Both the position numbers and the translations under genes were made by a program. Shown here piece after piece: positions 57,868-64,000 of a DNA stretch of 64,000 nt. Source of the DNA: Desulfosarcina widdelii (GTDB lineage Bacteria; Desulfobacterota; Desulfobacteria; Desulfobacterales; Desulfosarcinaceae); NCBI RefSeq assembly GCF_009688965.1, contig NZ_AP021875.1, forward strand, positions 6,448,001 to 6,512,000. The letters run 5' to 3'. Under the pieces are notes generated by a model. It worked only from the letters and a program-made list of their open reading frames with translations, made no database searches and had not been told where the DNA came from. How positions within the stretch are numbered: the stretch's first letter is position 1; each line of letters starts with the position of its first letter.

Positions 57868-58194
57868 ATGCTATTTTATGGTAATAATCTAATCGTGGTC
57901 ATCAATAAAATCAGTCCATATTGATAGCCGATTCCTCCCTATGAATGTGGCAGGGGGGTAATGGCCCTGTCGTATTTTATAGCCCGCCGGCACCCCTATT
58001 TCCATCGCCCACACTGTCCAACCATCCGTAACAGTTCCTGTCCACAATAACGGAAAGCACACACAGCCCAATCCCGTCCAAATAGCGTTCTCCCACTGTC
58101 GGTGAGTTTTTCCACACACCCAATCGTAAAATCAATCCATAAGCGGTCTGCCGTATCGGTAGGTCGCCGTTTCAACATTCACAGGAGGTCATCT
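57868..58194. other. intergenic, no gene seen
   Basis: 327 bases between the AT-rich gene run and the GC-richer part of the element. Short minus-strand frames here lack ribosome sites and normal composition. A sharp rise in GC content occurs around 57930-57960, suggesting a recombination joint. Confidence 0.5.
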
Positions 58195-58485
58195 ATGCCA
58201 AAGGCCGTGGAAATCCGTCAGTTCGTAGCCAGTTCGATAAGCCATACCACCTGGAACATTCCCCGAATCCGTGCTGGTGATGGTAATCGCTGGCGGAACA
58301 TCAAAAACGCTCATCTGGTCGAGAACCGATCTCATCTCAACGGGCACGATTATTACGAAGACGCCATTTTTCGTGCCCAGCGGATCATGGAACAGCGTGG
58401 CTGGATCACCGAGATTTCGGACCACAAGGAGCCGTGCCACGAGCACCTGTATTACCACCATTATCGATTGAGGTGCTGGAAATAG
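58195..58485 (+). CDS. small basic protein, unknown
   Basis: 96 residues from ATG 58195 (CAGGAGGTC upstream). PKAVEIRQFVASSISHTTWN, then GDGNRWRNIKNAHLVENRSH and HKEPCHEHLYYHHYRLRCWK. The C-terminus is rich in His, Tyr and Cys and might bind metal. First of a run of small GC-richer genes on the plus strand. Confidence 0.6.
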   Translation: MPKAVEIRQFVASSISHTTWNIPRIRAGDGNRWRNIKNAHLVENRSHLNGHDYYEDAIFRAQRIMEQRGWITEISDHKEPCHEHLYYHHYRLRCWK

Positions 58486-58618
58486 CATAACCATCCAAGT
58501 GTTTTTCCGTACGTACGGACAAAAGCACCTTACCCACAAATCGAGCCAGCAGAGAGGGCAGTTGCCGGTTTTACCCGCCGGGACTGCCCTTTTTGCGTTG
58601 GGCGGGAAGGAAATCCTC

Positions 58619-58810
58619 ATGACCAAAGAGCAAGAACAGCTTTATCAAGAGCCAGACGAGTTGAGACGCCTACTGGAAAAAGTTTTGACCGGCCGGAAGT
58701 TCAAGTTGGACTGCGGGCACCATTTCACCGGCGGGACCTTTCTTGGCAACGACATCACCATTCGCAACGGTAAGCATTTCAAAATCACGTGTAGCCAGTG
58801 CGGGTATTAG
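58619..58810 (+). CDS. small zinc-finger-like protein
   Basis: 63 residues from ATG 58619 (GGAAGGAAATCC upstream). TKEQEQLYQEPDELRRLLEK, then FKLDCGHHFTGGTFLGNDIT and FKITCSQCGY. The Cys and His set (CGHH...CSQC) suits one zinc site. Similar tiny zinc proteins are frequent in mobile elements; function unknown. Confidence 0.65.
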   Translation: MTKEQEQLYQEPDELRRLLEKVLTGRKFKLDCGHHFTGGTFLGNDITIRNGKHFKITCSQCGY

Positions 58811-58901
58811 CAGGCCCACTGTATCAATCATCGACGATAACCATTTGTCCGGGGGGCAGATGGTTTTTCTGTTTCTGGACCCAATGAAAGGAGAAATTCC
58901 A

Positions 58902-59708
58902 ATGAGACCGAAAGTGAAGGAAACGTTGGACAAGATCATCGCACGCTTTGAATCTGGCGACATCCCCGAAGCTGTTGCTTACGCAATGTATCCCATCCCT
59001 GAAATACCGTGCTCCGGGTGGAGCCTGCTGAACCGGACTCTTGTTTTCCTGTCCGGCACTATGGACGCTCGTGGAATCCGCCAGTGGAACAGCGTCAATC
59101 GCTACGTGAAGAAAGGCACCAAGTGCCTTTACATTCTGGTTCCGTACTTCAAGCACGTTGAGGATGACCTTGGTGAAAATGAGACCAAACTGTTGGGCTT
59201 CGGTGTTTCCCCGGTGTTCCGAATTGAAGACACAGACGGCGAACCATTGGAATACGAAAACCTCGAAGTCCCCGATCTGCCGTTGATGGACCGTGCTCGT
59301 GATTGGGGCATTTCTGTAAAGGCCATCCCCGGAAATTTTAGATACTACGGCTATTATTCATCCGGCCGGCAGGAAATTTGTTTGGCCACCAATCAGGAGT
59401 GCGTTTTTTTCCACGAGCTGGCCCACGCTAGCCACCACATCGTAAAGGGAAATCTCCGGCCCGGCCAAGATCCTCTCCAAGAGATTGTCGCTGAACTGTC
59501 AGCAAGTGCTTTGGCACAGATCGTGGGGAAAAGCATAGAAGACACCACCGGTAATAACTTTCGCTACATCGAGCGGTATGCCACCCAGTTGGGGATGAGC
59601 GTCCATTCTGCCTGCCTGAAAGTGCTGGCCGATACAGAGAAGGTGCTGAACCTGATTCTCTACAACAATGTGGAAGAGTTGGTTCTCCCTGATAAAATGG
59701 TCGCGTGA
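58902..59708 (+). CDS. ArdC-like antirestriction/metalloprotease-domain protein
   Basis: 268 residues from ATG 58902 (AAAGGAGAAATTCC upstream). N-terminal ssDNA-binding-like domain (RGIRQWNSVNRYVKKGTKCL, then YILVPYF) and a C-terminal zinc-protease-like domain with CVFFHELAHASHHIVKG (HELAH) and LQEIVAELSASALAQIVG. This is the ArdC/DUF1738 layout. ArdC proteins of plasmids and ICEs bind ssDNA and counter restriction on entry to a new host. It supports transfer of this element between cells. Confidence 0.85.
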   Translation: MRPKVKETLDKIIARFESGDIPEAVAYAMYPIPEIPCSGWSLLNRTLVFLSGTMDARGIRQWNSVNRYVKKGTKCLYILVPYFKHVEDDLGENETKLLGFGVSPVFRIEDTDGEPLEYENLEVPDLPLMDRARDWGISVKAIPGNFRYYGYYSSGRQEICLATNQECVFFHELAHASHHIVKGNLRPGQDPLQEIVAELSASALAQIVGKSIEDTTGNNFRYIERYATQLGMSVHSACLKVLADTEKVLNLILYNNVEELVLPDKMVA

Positions 59709-59826
59709 GACAAACGTAAGGCTGTTTAGTGAGAAAATCTGGCCATCCCATCAAACAAACCGGGAAGGCGTCTTGTTGGGCTTCTACGGCCCTCTGGACG
59801 CCTTTTCCTGTCATAGGAGTAGAACA

Positions 59827-60009
59827 ATGACCTATCGTATCGTGTGTGCCTGGTGTGGGAAAGACCTTGGTAAGAAAGAGGCCCCTTCATCATCAGACCA
59901 AACATTAGCGGAGCCCATTACCCATTCGATGTGTACCGAATGTTTTGAAAAGATACTCGACAGCCTTTCGTCAGATCCCGATGAAATCTATAAAACCAAC
60001 GATCATTAG
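59827..60009 (+). CDS. small zinc-ribbon protein
   Basis: 60 residues from ATG 59827 (AGGAG upstream). Two C-x-x-C pairs (IVCAWCGKDLG and SMCTECFEKIL) about 30 residues apart, a typical zinc ribbon. Acidic end (SSDPDEIYKTNDH). Function unknown. Confidence 0.7.
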   Translation: MTYRIVCAWCGKDLGKKEAPSSSDQTLAEPITHSMCTECFEKILDSLSSDPDEIYKTNDH

Positions 60010-60022
60010 GAAGGAAACAGCC

Positions 60023-60190
60023 ATGGACGATTGTTTTGACGATTTTAACGGCCCGGACTGGGAGGATTGGATGATTATTGGTCCCCTGTCCGAGGACATC
60101 GCCAGGGAAAAACGGGAACAAGACCGCATCCAGAGGGAGCAGGACGATGCGGACGATGATTACTGGGAAATGATAAACCGGAAATGGTGA
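60023..60190 (+). CDS. small very acidic protein
   Basis: 55 residues from ATG 60023 (GGAAGGAAACAG upstream). DDCFDDFNGPDWEDWMIIGP, then DIAREKREQDRIQREQDDAD and DDYWEMINRKW. Highly charged with a central helix. Strong acidity and size recall DNA-mimic proteins that block DNA-binding enzymes, but this is only an inference. Lies between the zinc-ribbon and CpXC genes. Confidence 0.62.
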   Translation: MDDCFDDFNGPDWEDWMIIGPLSEDIAREKREQDRIQREQDDADDDYWEMINRKW

Positions 60191-60228
60191 TAAAAGGACA
60201 AAATCTCAATCCGAAAGGTAGGTTGAAA

Positions 60229-60663
60229 ATGACATCCAAAGCAGTCGAAACGATTGTGTGCCCGAAATGTCGGTTCCGGCAGGACACCGAACTATACGAA
60301 ACGATAAACGCCGTCGAGGACCCTGAACTCGTAGACCGTCTGTTCGCCAGGGAGATAAACGTATTCACCTGTGTCAGATGCGGACATAAAGCGAAGGTCG
60401 AGGCACCCCTTCTGTTTAGCGATTTGAAGACAGAGGTAAAGATTCAGTATTTTCCGGCCATTTGGCTCGACGAAAATCCGGCCGGCTTTTGCCAGCATTA
60501 TCGGGAGATGAAAGCCCAGTTGAAGGCCTTCCAGGCCGATTTCGGTTTCATGGCCAAATCCATCCGAGAGCAGGAAATTCGTGTCGTTTTTTCGATGGAA
60601 GAGATGATCGCTCAAATCAAGTTCAAGCGACATCCCCGAGAACGTAGCCAAGCAAGATCATGA
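60229..60663 (+). CDS. CpXC-domain protein
   Basis: 144 residues from ATG 60229 (GAAAGGTAGG upstream; an ATG at 60184 overlapping the previous gene is less likely). TIVCPKCRFRQDTELYETIN, then DPELVDRLFAREINVFTCVR and CGHKAKVEAPLLFSD fit the CpXC family, whose four Cys form one zinc site. Role unknown, found widely in bacteria and mobile DNA. Confidence 0.8.
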   Translation: MTSKAVETIVCPKCRFRQDTELYETINAVEDPELVDRLFAREINVFTCVRCGHKAKVEAPLLFSDLKTEVKIQYFPAIWLDENPAGFCQHYREMKAQLKAFQADFGFMAKSIREQEIRVVFSMEEMIAQIKFKRHPRERSQARS

Positions 60664-60666
60664 TTT

Positions 60667-60966
60667 TCAATGGCCAAGCACCTTTTGACACAAATCATCA
60701 ATCGGTCTGGCGTATTGGCCTATTCGCTGGCCATCCTTCCCCATTGAGTTCCTTCGGTATCCCCAATCATCCTTATAGATTCGATTGCTGTGGGGCAAAT
60801 CGATAAAATCCCTACCGTCTTTTGCCGTATTTGCTTTCGCTTCAAAAGCCACTCCGCTGCCGGTTGTTTGTAATCCGCTAATGGTCCTCAATGGTTGTTT
60901 TGATAATTCAGTGAAAACTTCTCGAAACGTACAAACCAGTGGTGGATCAATAGGGTCTCTACCCAT
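60667..60966 (-). CDS. hypothetical protein, opposite strand
   Basis: 99 residues with AAGGGAGGTCGAAC directly before the ATG, good evidence that it is real. PPLVCTFREVFTELSKQPLR, then TISGLQTTGSGVAFEAKANT and RNSMGKDGQRIGQYARPIDD. No family recognised. It is the only minus-strand gene in the element and converges with the CpXC gene with 3 bases between stops. Confidence 0.62.
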   Translation of the reverse strand: MGRDPIDPPLVCTFREVFTELSKQPLRTISGLQTTGSGVAFEAKANTAKDGRDFIDLPHSNRIYKDDWGYRRNSMGKDGQRIGQYARPIDDLCQKVLGH

Positions 60967-61151
60967 GTTCGACCTCCCTTGAATGATTCAAATCCATTAT
61001 TTCATTCATTATCAGCAAATCTCCTAACTGGCAAGAATGTTGGGAAATACCCCTGACCTTCCGGTTATGACACTGACGTGAATAAACTGACCTCATAGTA
61101 GTAGAGGGGGTGCATTGTTTCTCCTCAATAAATCAAACAGGAGGTACTCAA

Positions 61152-61418
61152 ATGAGAACTCAACACACTTACTCCATCGGAGAAACATCAGCAATGACAG
61201 GCATCAGCCTGCGACAACTGCGGGATTGGGAGGGGAAATACATCCCGGAACCCGCCAGGATTTCGGTCGGTGATCGGCTTTATCGACGCTACACACCGGA
61301 TGACATCCGCCTGTTGAAGAAAATCAACGAGAACCTGGACAAGGGTTTCACCCTATCCGCCGCCGCCGAGAAAGCGACCGGTGAAATGAAGCAAGAGGAG
61401 ACCGGCCATGAAGAATAA
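61152..61418 (+). CDS. MerR-type HTH protein
   Basis: 88 residues from ATG 61152 (CAGGAGGTACTC upstream). YSIGETSAMTGISLRQLRDW, then EGKYIPEPARISVGDRLYRR and YTPDDIRLLKKINENLDKGF form a complete MerR winged HTH. There is no effector domain, so it resembles phage and ICE regulators. It overlaps the HIRAN gene by 11 bases. Confidence 0.82.
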   Translation: MRTQHTYSIGETSAMTGISLRQLRDWEGKYIPEPARISVGDRLYRRYTPDDIRLLKKINENLDKGFTLSAAAEKATGEMKQEETGHEE

Positions 61419-61737
61419 CGTATTTTCGCCCATTCAGACCCGATTGACCGGGGTCACCTTTGATGATTGCCAGGCAAACATCCGCAAGTGGGGATGCCCC
61501 GACATTGGCACTTACGCCCTGGTCCGCGAACCGGAAAATCCCCACGACCCTAACGCGGTGCGGGTAAGCCTCTTCGGCATTTACGAAATGGGCTATTTGC
61601 CCAGGTGGCTGGCCAAGGACATCGCCCCGCAGATGGACGCCGGCAGAACCTTTATTGCCGAGTTTATCTGTCGCAACGAATATGGGGCTTACGAAAACAT
61701 CGGTATAACGGTCCGCATCGTCGAGACCGTTGGATAG
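61408..61737 (+). CDS. HIRAN-domain protein
   Basis: 109 residues, overlapping the MerR-like gene. TRLTGVTFDDCQANIRKWGC, then YALVREPENPHDPNAVRVSL and FGIYEMGYLPRWLAKDIAPQ, a full HIRAN domain without additional parts. HIRAN domains bind single-stranded 3' DNA ends, e.g. at damaged forks or recombination intermediates. In this element it may act with the polymerase-like protein encoded 90 bases downstream. Confidence 0.85.
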   Translation: MKNNVFSPIQTRLTGVTFDDCQANIRKWGCPDIGTYALVREPENPHDPNAVRVSLFGIYEMGYLPRWLAKDIAPQMDAGRTFIAEFICRNEYGAYENIGITVRIVETVG

Positions 61738-61826
61738 AAGGCACGGGATTGCCTCGTTTCATTTCGAGGCGGGGCACGCCTAAAAAACATTATAGGAACC
61801 CGTTTCCTGAAAACGGAGGAAGGAGA

Positions 61827-63290
61827 ATGGATAAAGAACGAAAAGCGTATAAATCACCAAAATGGATTGCCACCCAAAAGGCTTATTTCAACAAGGACCT
61901 GCGGTATGGATTGAACTCTGACACCGAAAACTTGTTGTATTCCGTTGCCGACCGAACCACCATCCGCAAGAACTACGACCAGATGGAAGAGGCCTTTTCC
62001 TGCATCCTGGCCAACCTGCTTCACGCCGACGCGATTGACGCCCCGATCGTTTATAGTCGCAGTAGCAACGATTATGTCATCGAACGGAAACGCTATGGCT
62101 ATGGGTTCTATACGTTCAGGATGATGATTCGGCTGATAGATGCCATGTATGGGATGGGACTGGTTCAAGGTGTCAAGGGTCGCAAGTATCCAACCGGACG
62201 TTGCCGGCCATCCAAACTTTGGGCCACCGATGAATTGTTGGACCCGCTTTATTCGTCAATCGACGCTGTCTTTATCAAGCCCAACGATGAAGTCCTCTAT
62301 CTGAAAGACACTGAAAAGCGACTGATCGATTATGACGAATCCGACCTGACCCGTGCCATGAGGAACCAGATCCACGAACTCAACGAGATGCTCGGCTCCC
62401 TCGACATCACCTTCACGTTCGATTACGACGACCTGGCCGAGAAACCACGAGCCCGTGTCAATAAATTCTATAAGTTCATCAGTACGATATTCAGTAATCA
62501 AGTGTTTATCCTACCAGGTAGTATCCCGGTAAGTAAGATAGTCAGTGTGAGAGAACATAAGAGATTACTCACGAAATACTATACCGATTTCGACCACGAT
62601 GCCATTTTATCAAGAAAGTTCGGTGAGTTATCTATAAATTGTGCCATCAATCCCGTTGCGAACACCCTGCGACGGGTATTCAATGTCGATTGGTGCCATG
62701 GTGGGCGATTTTACCATGCCCCGCACATCACCTTGCCGTCAGCCTGCCGGAAAACGATGACAATCAATGGAGAGCCCACGGAAGAGTTGGATTATTCCGG
62801 GCTTCACGTCCGAATGCTCTACAATCATCTTGGCATCGATTACCGCAATGAATGCTACGTTTATCTGAAATCCGACAAGGCTAACAGGGATGACCGCGAG
62901 CGGATGAAGCTGGCGTCGCTCATCGTCATCAATTCCGGCGACAGGGAAAAAGCCATCAAAGCAATCCACAACCAGTGCCGTAAAAAGGGCATCCATTATC
63001 CTGCCGGCCAGTTCGGTCGTTATGGTGCCCTGATAGAATGTTTTCAAGATTACCACTCACGGATAAAGAAATTCCTTTTGTCTGGGAAAGGCCTGGAACT
63101 CCAATATCAGGACAGCGTCATTATGGCGTCCATCCTGGAACGAATGATGTGGAAGGGCATCCCCGCGTTGCCGGTACACGACAGTATTATTTGTCCCGCC
63201 CGCTACAAGGAGTTTCTGCGACAGGTAATGATGGAAGAGTACGAAAAAGAGATGGGCTTTGAACCCATCATCGATGAGAAAGGGAAATAA
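61827..63290 (+). CDS. minimal family-A DNA-polymerase-like protein
   Basis: 487 residues from ATG 61827 (GGAGGAAGGAGA upstream). The N-terminal 300 residues are unknown, with WIATQKAYFNKDLRYGL and a central helical part; then GGRFYHAPHITLPSACRKTM and motif A-like EELDYSGLHVRMLY (Asp322). A motif B-like helix follows (NRDDRERMKLASLIVINSG) and the motif C-like LPVHDSIICP (His451-Asp452). The three fit the palm and O-helix of PolA, but no 3'-5' exonuclease motifs or full thumb/fingers are seen. Possibly a replicase or primer-extension enzyme of the element. I know of similar unnamed proteins in mobile DNA, not of a characterised one. Confidence 0.72.
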   Translation: MDKERKAYKSPKWIATQKAYFNKDLRYGLNSDTENLLYSVADRTTIRKNYDQMEEAFSCILANLLHADAIDAPIVYSRSSNDYVIERKRYGYGFYTFRMMIRLIDAMYGMGLVQGVKGRKYPTGRCRPSKLWATDELLDPLYSSIDAVFIKPNDEVLYLKDTEKRLIDYDESDLTRAMRNQIHELNEMLGSLDITFTFDYDDLAEKPRARVNKFYKFISTIFSNQVFILPGSIPVSKIVSVREHKRLLTKYYTDFDHDAILSRKFGELSINCAINPVANTLRRVFNVDWCHGGRFYHAPHITLPSACRKTMTINGEPTEELDYSGLHVRMLYNHLGIDYRNECYVYLKSDKANRDDRERMKLASLIVINSGDREKAIKAIHNQCRKKGIHYPAGQFGRYGALIECFQDYHSRIKKFLLSGKGLELQYQDSVIMASILERMMWKGIPALPVHDSIICPARYKEFLRQVMMEEYEKEMGFEPIIDEKGK

Positions 63291-63448
63291 TAAAAAAACA
63301 GGCCCAACCACCTCGGGCCTGAACAGGAGTCGGGTTTATTCCCCGGCTCCACAAGGTTGCCTCAACAGGCAACTGGGCACCGTCCTGAACGGCACAGAGC
63401 CAAACATCAAGCAGGGCCTGCCATACAAAATTTATTGAGGTGAGATGG
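63291..63448. other. short intergenic with two hairpins
   Basis: CAGGCCC (63299-63305) pairs with GGGCCTG (63315-63321) and has a seven-U run only in minus-strand RNA (63292-63298), a possible terminator for antisense transcription. GTTGCCT-CAAC-AGGCAAC (63356-63373) is a second perfect small hairpin before the excisionase-like gene. Confidence 0.5.
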
Positions 63449-63919
63449 ATGAACAACAACGGAAAGGAGCAAAGCCATCAAGAGAAGCAGAGCGTAGCCA
63501 ATGATTTTTGGCCGGCGGCTGATAATTTTGTTGCTTCAGCAGACACGCCACTCTCGGCGTTGGACCTGAACAATGAATTGACAGCGACCGACCAAAAAAG
63601 GATGATGTCCGTCGAGGAAACAGCCCAGTATCTGCGTAAAAGCCCGTCATGGGTATACAGACACGCAAAAGAATTGGGCGGTAGGAAGCTCGGAGGTTCT
63701 CTGTTTTTCCCCTCAAAGGAGGATCTCTATGAGCTTGTATTTTGTAGAAGGGAAGGGGTGGCGGTACGAATTCGAACACAAGAAAGTTCGATACACCAAA
63801 GCCTGGTTCAAAAAGAAAAGCGAGGCCAAAGCAGCAGAGGCCGAAAGACGAAAGGAGGTGAAAAATCCAACACCGGAGCCGATGATCCCAATCGATACGG
63901 ACTTCTTGACGTTGGTTAA
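63449..63919 (+). CDS. excisionase/AlpA-like HTH protein
   Basis: 156 residues from ATG 63449 (GAGGTG upstream). MMSVEETAQYLRKSPSWVYR, then HAKELGGRKLGGSLFFPSKE is the excisionase-type winged HTH of DNA-binding directionality factors. The frame continues past the integrase start (overlap of 191 bases); the real end may be shorter than shown, as the last 60 residues are low-complexity and basic. It is placed directly before the integrase, as xis genes are. Confidence 0.68.
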   Translation: MNNNGKEQSHQEKQSVANDFWPAADNFVASADTPLSALDLNNELTATDQKRMMSVEETAQYLRKSPSWVYRHAKELGGRKLGGSLFFPSKEDLYELVFCRREGVAVRIRTQESSIHQSLVQKEKRGQSSRGRKTKGGEKSNTGADDPNRYGLLDVG

Positions 63920-64000
63920 TAGACGCCTTGATTATGTAAAGACCTATAATTCTGAAGGCCATTTCAAAGATGTTCTATACCACTGCCGGCGATGGGTGAA
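63729..64000 (+). CDS. tyrosine site-specific integrase, N-terminal part (runs off window)
   Basis: From ATG 63729 (AAAGGAGGATCTC upstream) the frame is open to the window end (90 codons). MSLYFVEGKGWRYEFEHKKV, then RYTKAWFKKKSEAKAAEAER is an Arm/AP2-like DNA-binding domain, and DTDFLTLVNRRLDYVKTYNS, then GHFKDVLYHCRRWV begins the SAM-like core-binding domain. The catalytic domain lies beyond 64000. This is the integrase expected for insertion in tRNA-Asn; its direction fits an intact tRNA further right. Confidence 0.85.
   Translation, partial: MSLYFVEGKGWRYEFEHKKVRYTKAWFKKKSEAKAAEAERRKEVKNPTPEPMIPIDTDFLTLVNRRLDYVKTYNSEGHFKDVLYHCRRWV

Larger units (their letters stand above)
52479..64000 (+). 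mobile_element. integrative element in tRNA-Asn (right end outside window)
   Basis: The left boundary is the tRNA-Asn 3' fragment with terminator; the right part ends in the N-terminus of a tyrosine integrase with an excisionase-like HTH gene just before it. Between them are about 19 genes, mostly small, with good ribosome sites and no phage structural genes. They include ArdC-like antirestriction, HIRAN, MerR-like, CpXC, a family-A-polymerase-like protein and a radical-SAM fusion. The central part (55.4-57.9 kb) is much more AT-rich than the rest. Confidence 0.82.

Noticed and set aside
57889..58178. Two short minus-strand frames
   Set aside because: No ribosome sites, no domain pattern, and they lie at the sharp composition change near 57.93 kb.
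1..64000. CRISPR array
   Set aside because: No regularly spaced repeat of 24-40 bases with variable spacers was seen anywhere. The short repeats at 12.2, 41.1, 52.0 and 55.5 kb have the wrong size, number and spacing, and there are no cas genes.

Overview
The window reads like the chromosome of a sulfate-reducing Desulfobacterota bacterium of the Desulfosarcina/Desulfatitalea type. That placement is inferred from gene content: a fused 2-hydroxyacyl-CoA dehydratase activase, CooC/CooT nickel-handling proteins, an FmdE-like protein, a periplasmic CbiK and TRAP transport. No rRNA gene is present to confirm it.

Layout. (1) 1-11.2 kb, minus strand: an envelope region with two BamA/TamA-like barrels, a SYLF lipid-binding protein, a Bax-like glucosaminidase, two paralogous small outer-membrane barrels, a DUF202/permease pair and a secreted HAD phosphatase. 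It ends in a decayed barrel fragment, a sulfatase without its 5' third and a severed HTH gene. (2) 11.4-13.1 kb: a lone CI-like repressor and AT-rich intergenic DNA with integrase-arm-like repeats. (3) 13.2-23.5 kb, plus strand: a 1330-residue duplicated CoA-dehydratase activase, a MarR regulator, SufC, SufB, CooT, CooC, FmdE, a methyltransferase, a DtxR-type regulator and a zinc-ribbon protein. The activase, marR and sufC promoters all carry the same palindromic motif. (4) 23.4-25.1 kb, minus strand: a truncated DUF3786 gene, a second zinc-ribbon protein, an AhpD-like protein and an HTH-cupin regulator. (5) 25.3-35.9 kb, plus strand: a catabolic operon with a secreted isochorismatase-fold protein, two flavoproteins, a TRAP transporter, a GntR regulator, an acylating-type aldehyde dehydrogenase, a VOC protein and an HMG-CoA-lyase-like enzyme. 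(6) 36.2-52.1 kb: a Mu-like transposable prophage with c, ner-like, A, B, gemA, DUF3164, gp25-gp27-like, Mor and Dam genes, but no head or tail genes. Its middle (40.0-44.3 kb) holds a PAS protein and a cobalamin-riboswitch-controlled cbiK-porin operon bordered by related repeats. (7) 52.5-64 kb: an integrative element in the 3' half of a tRNA-Asn gene, ending at the window edge in a tyrosine integrase N-terminus. It encodes a very unusual radical-SAM fusion, a minimal family-A-polymerase-like protein, an ArdC-like antirestriction protein, a HIRAN protein, a MerR-like regulator and many small unknown genes.

How the genes work together. Region 3 looks like one MarR-controlled metal-cofactor or low-potential-electron system: ATP-driven Fe-S activation, SufBC scaffold chemistry, nickel delivery and redox regulation. 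Region 5 imports and oxidises an unknown organic acid to CoA thioesters. Regions 6 and 7 are mobile DNA placed side by side. The best candidates for something undescribed are the MarR-linked cofactor system (12.8-23 kb) and the tRNA-Asn element with its tri-domain radical-SAM protein and mini-polymerase.
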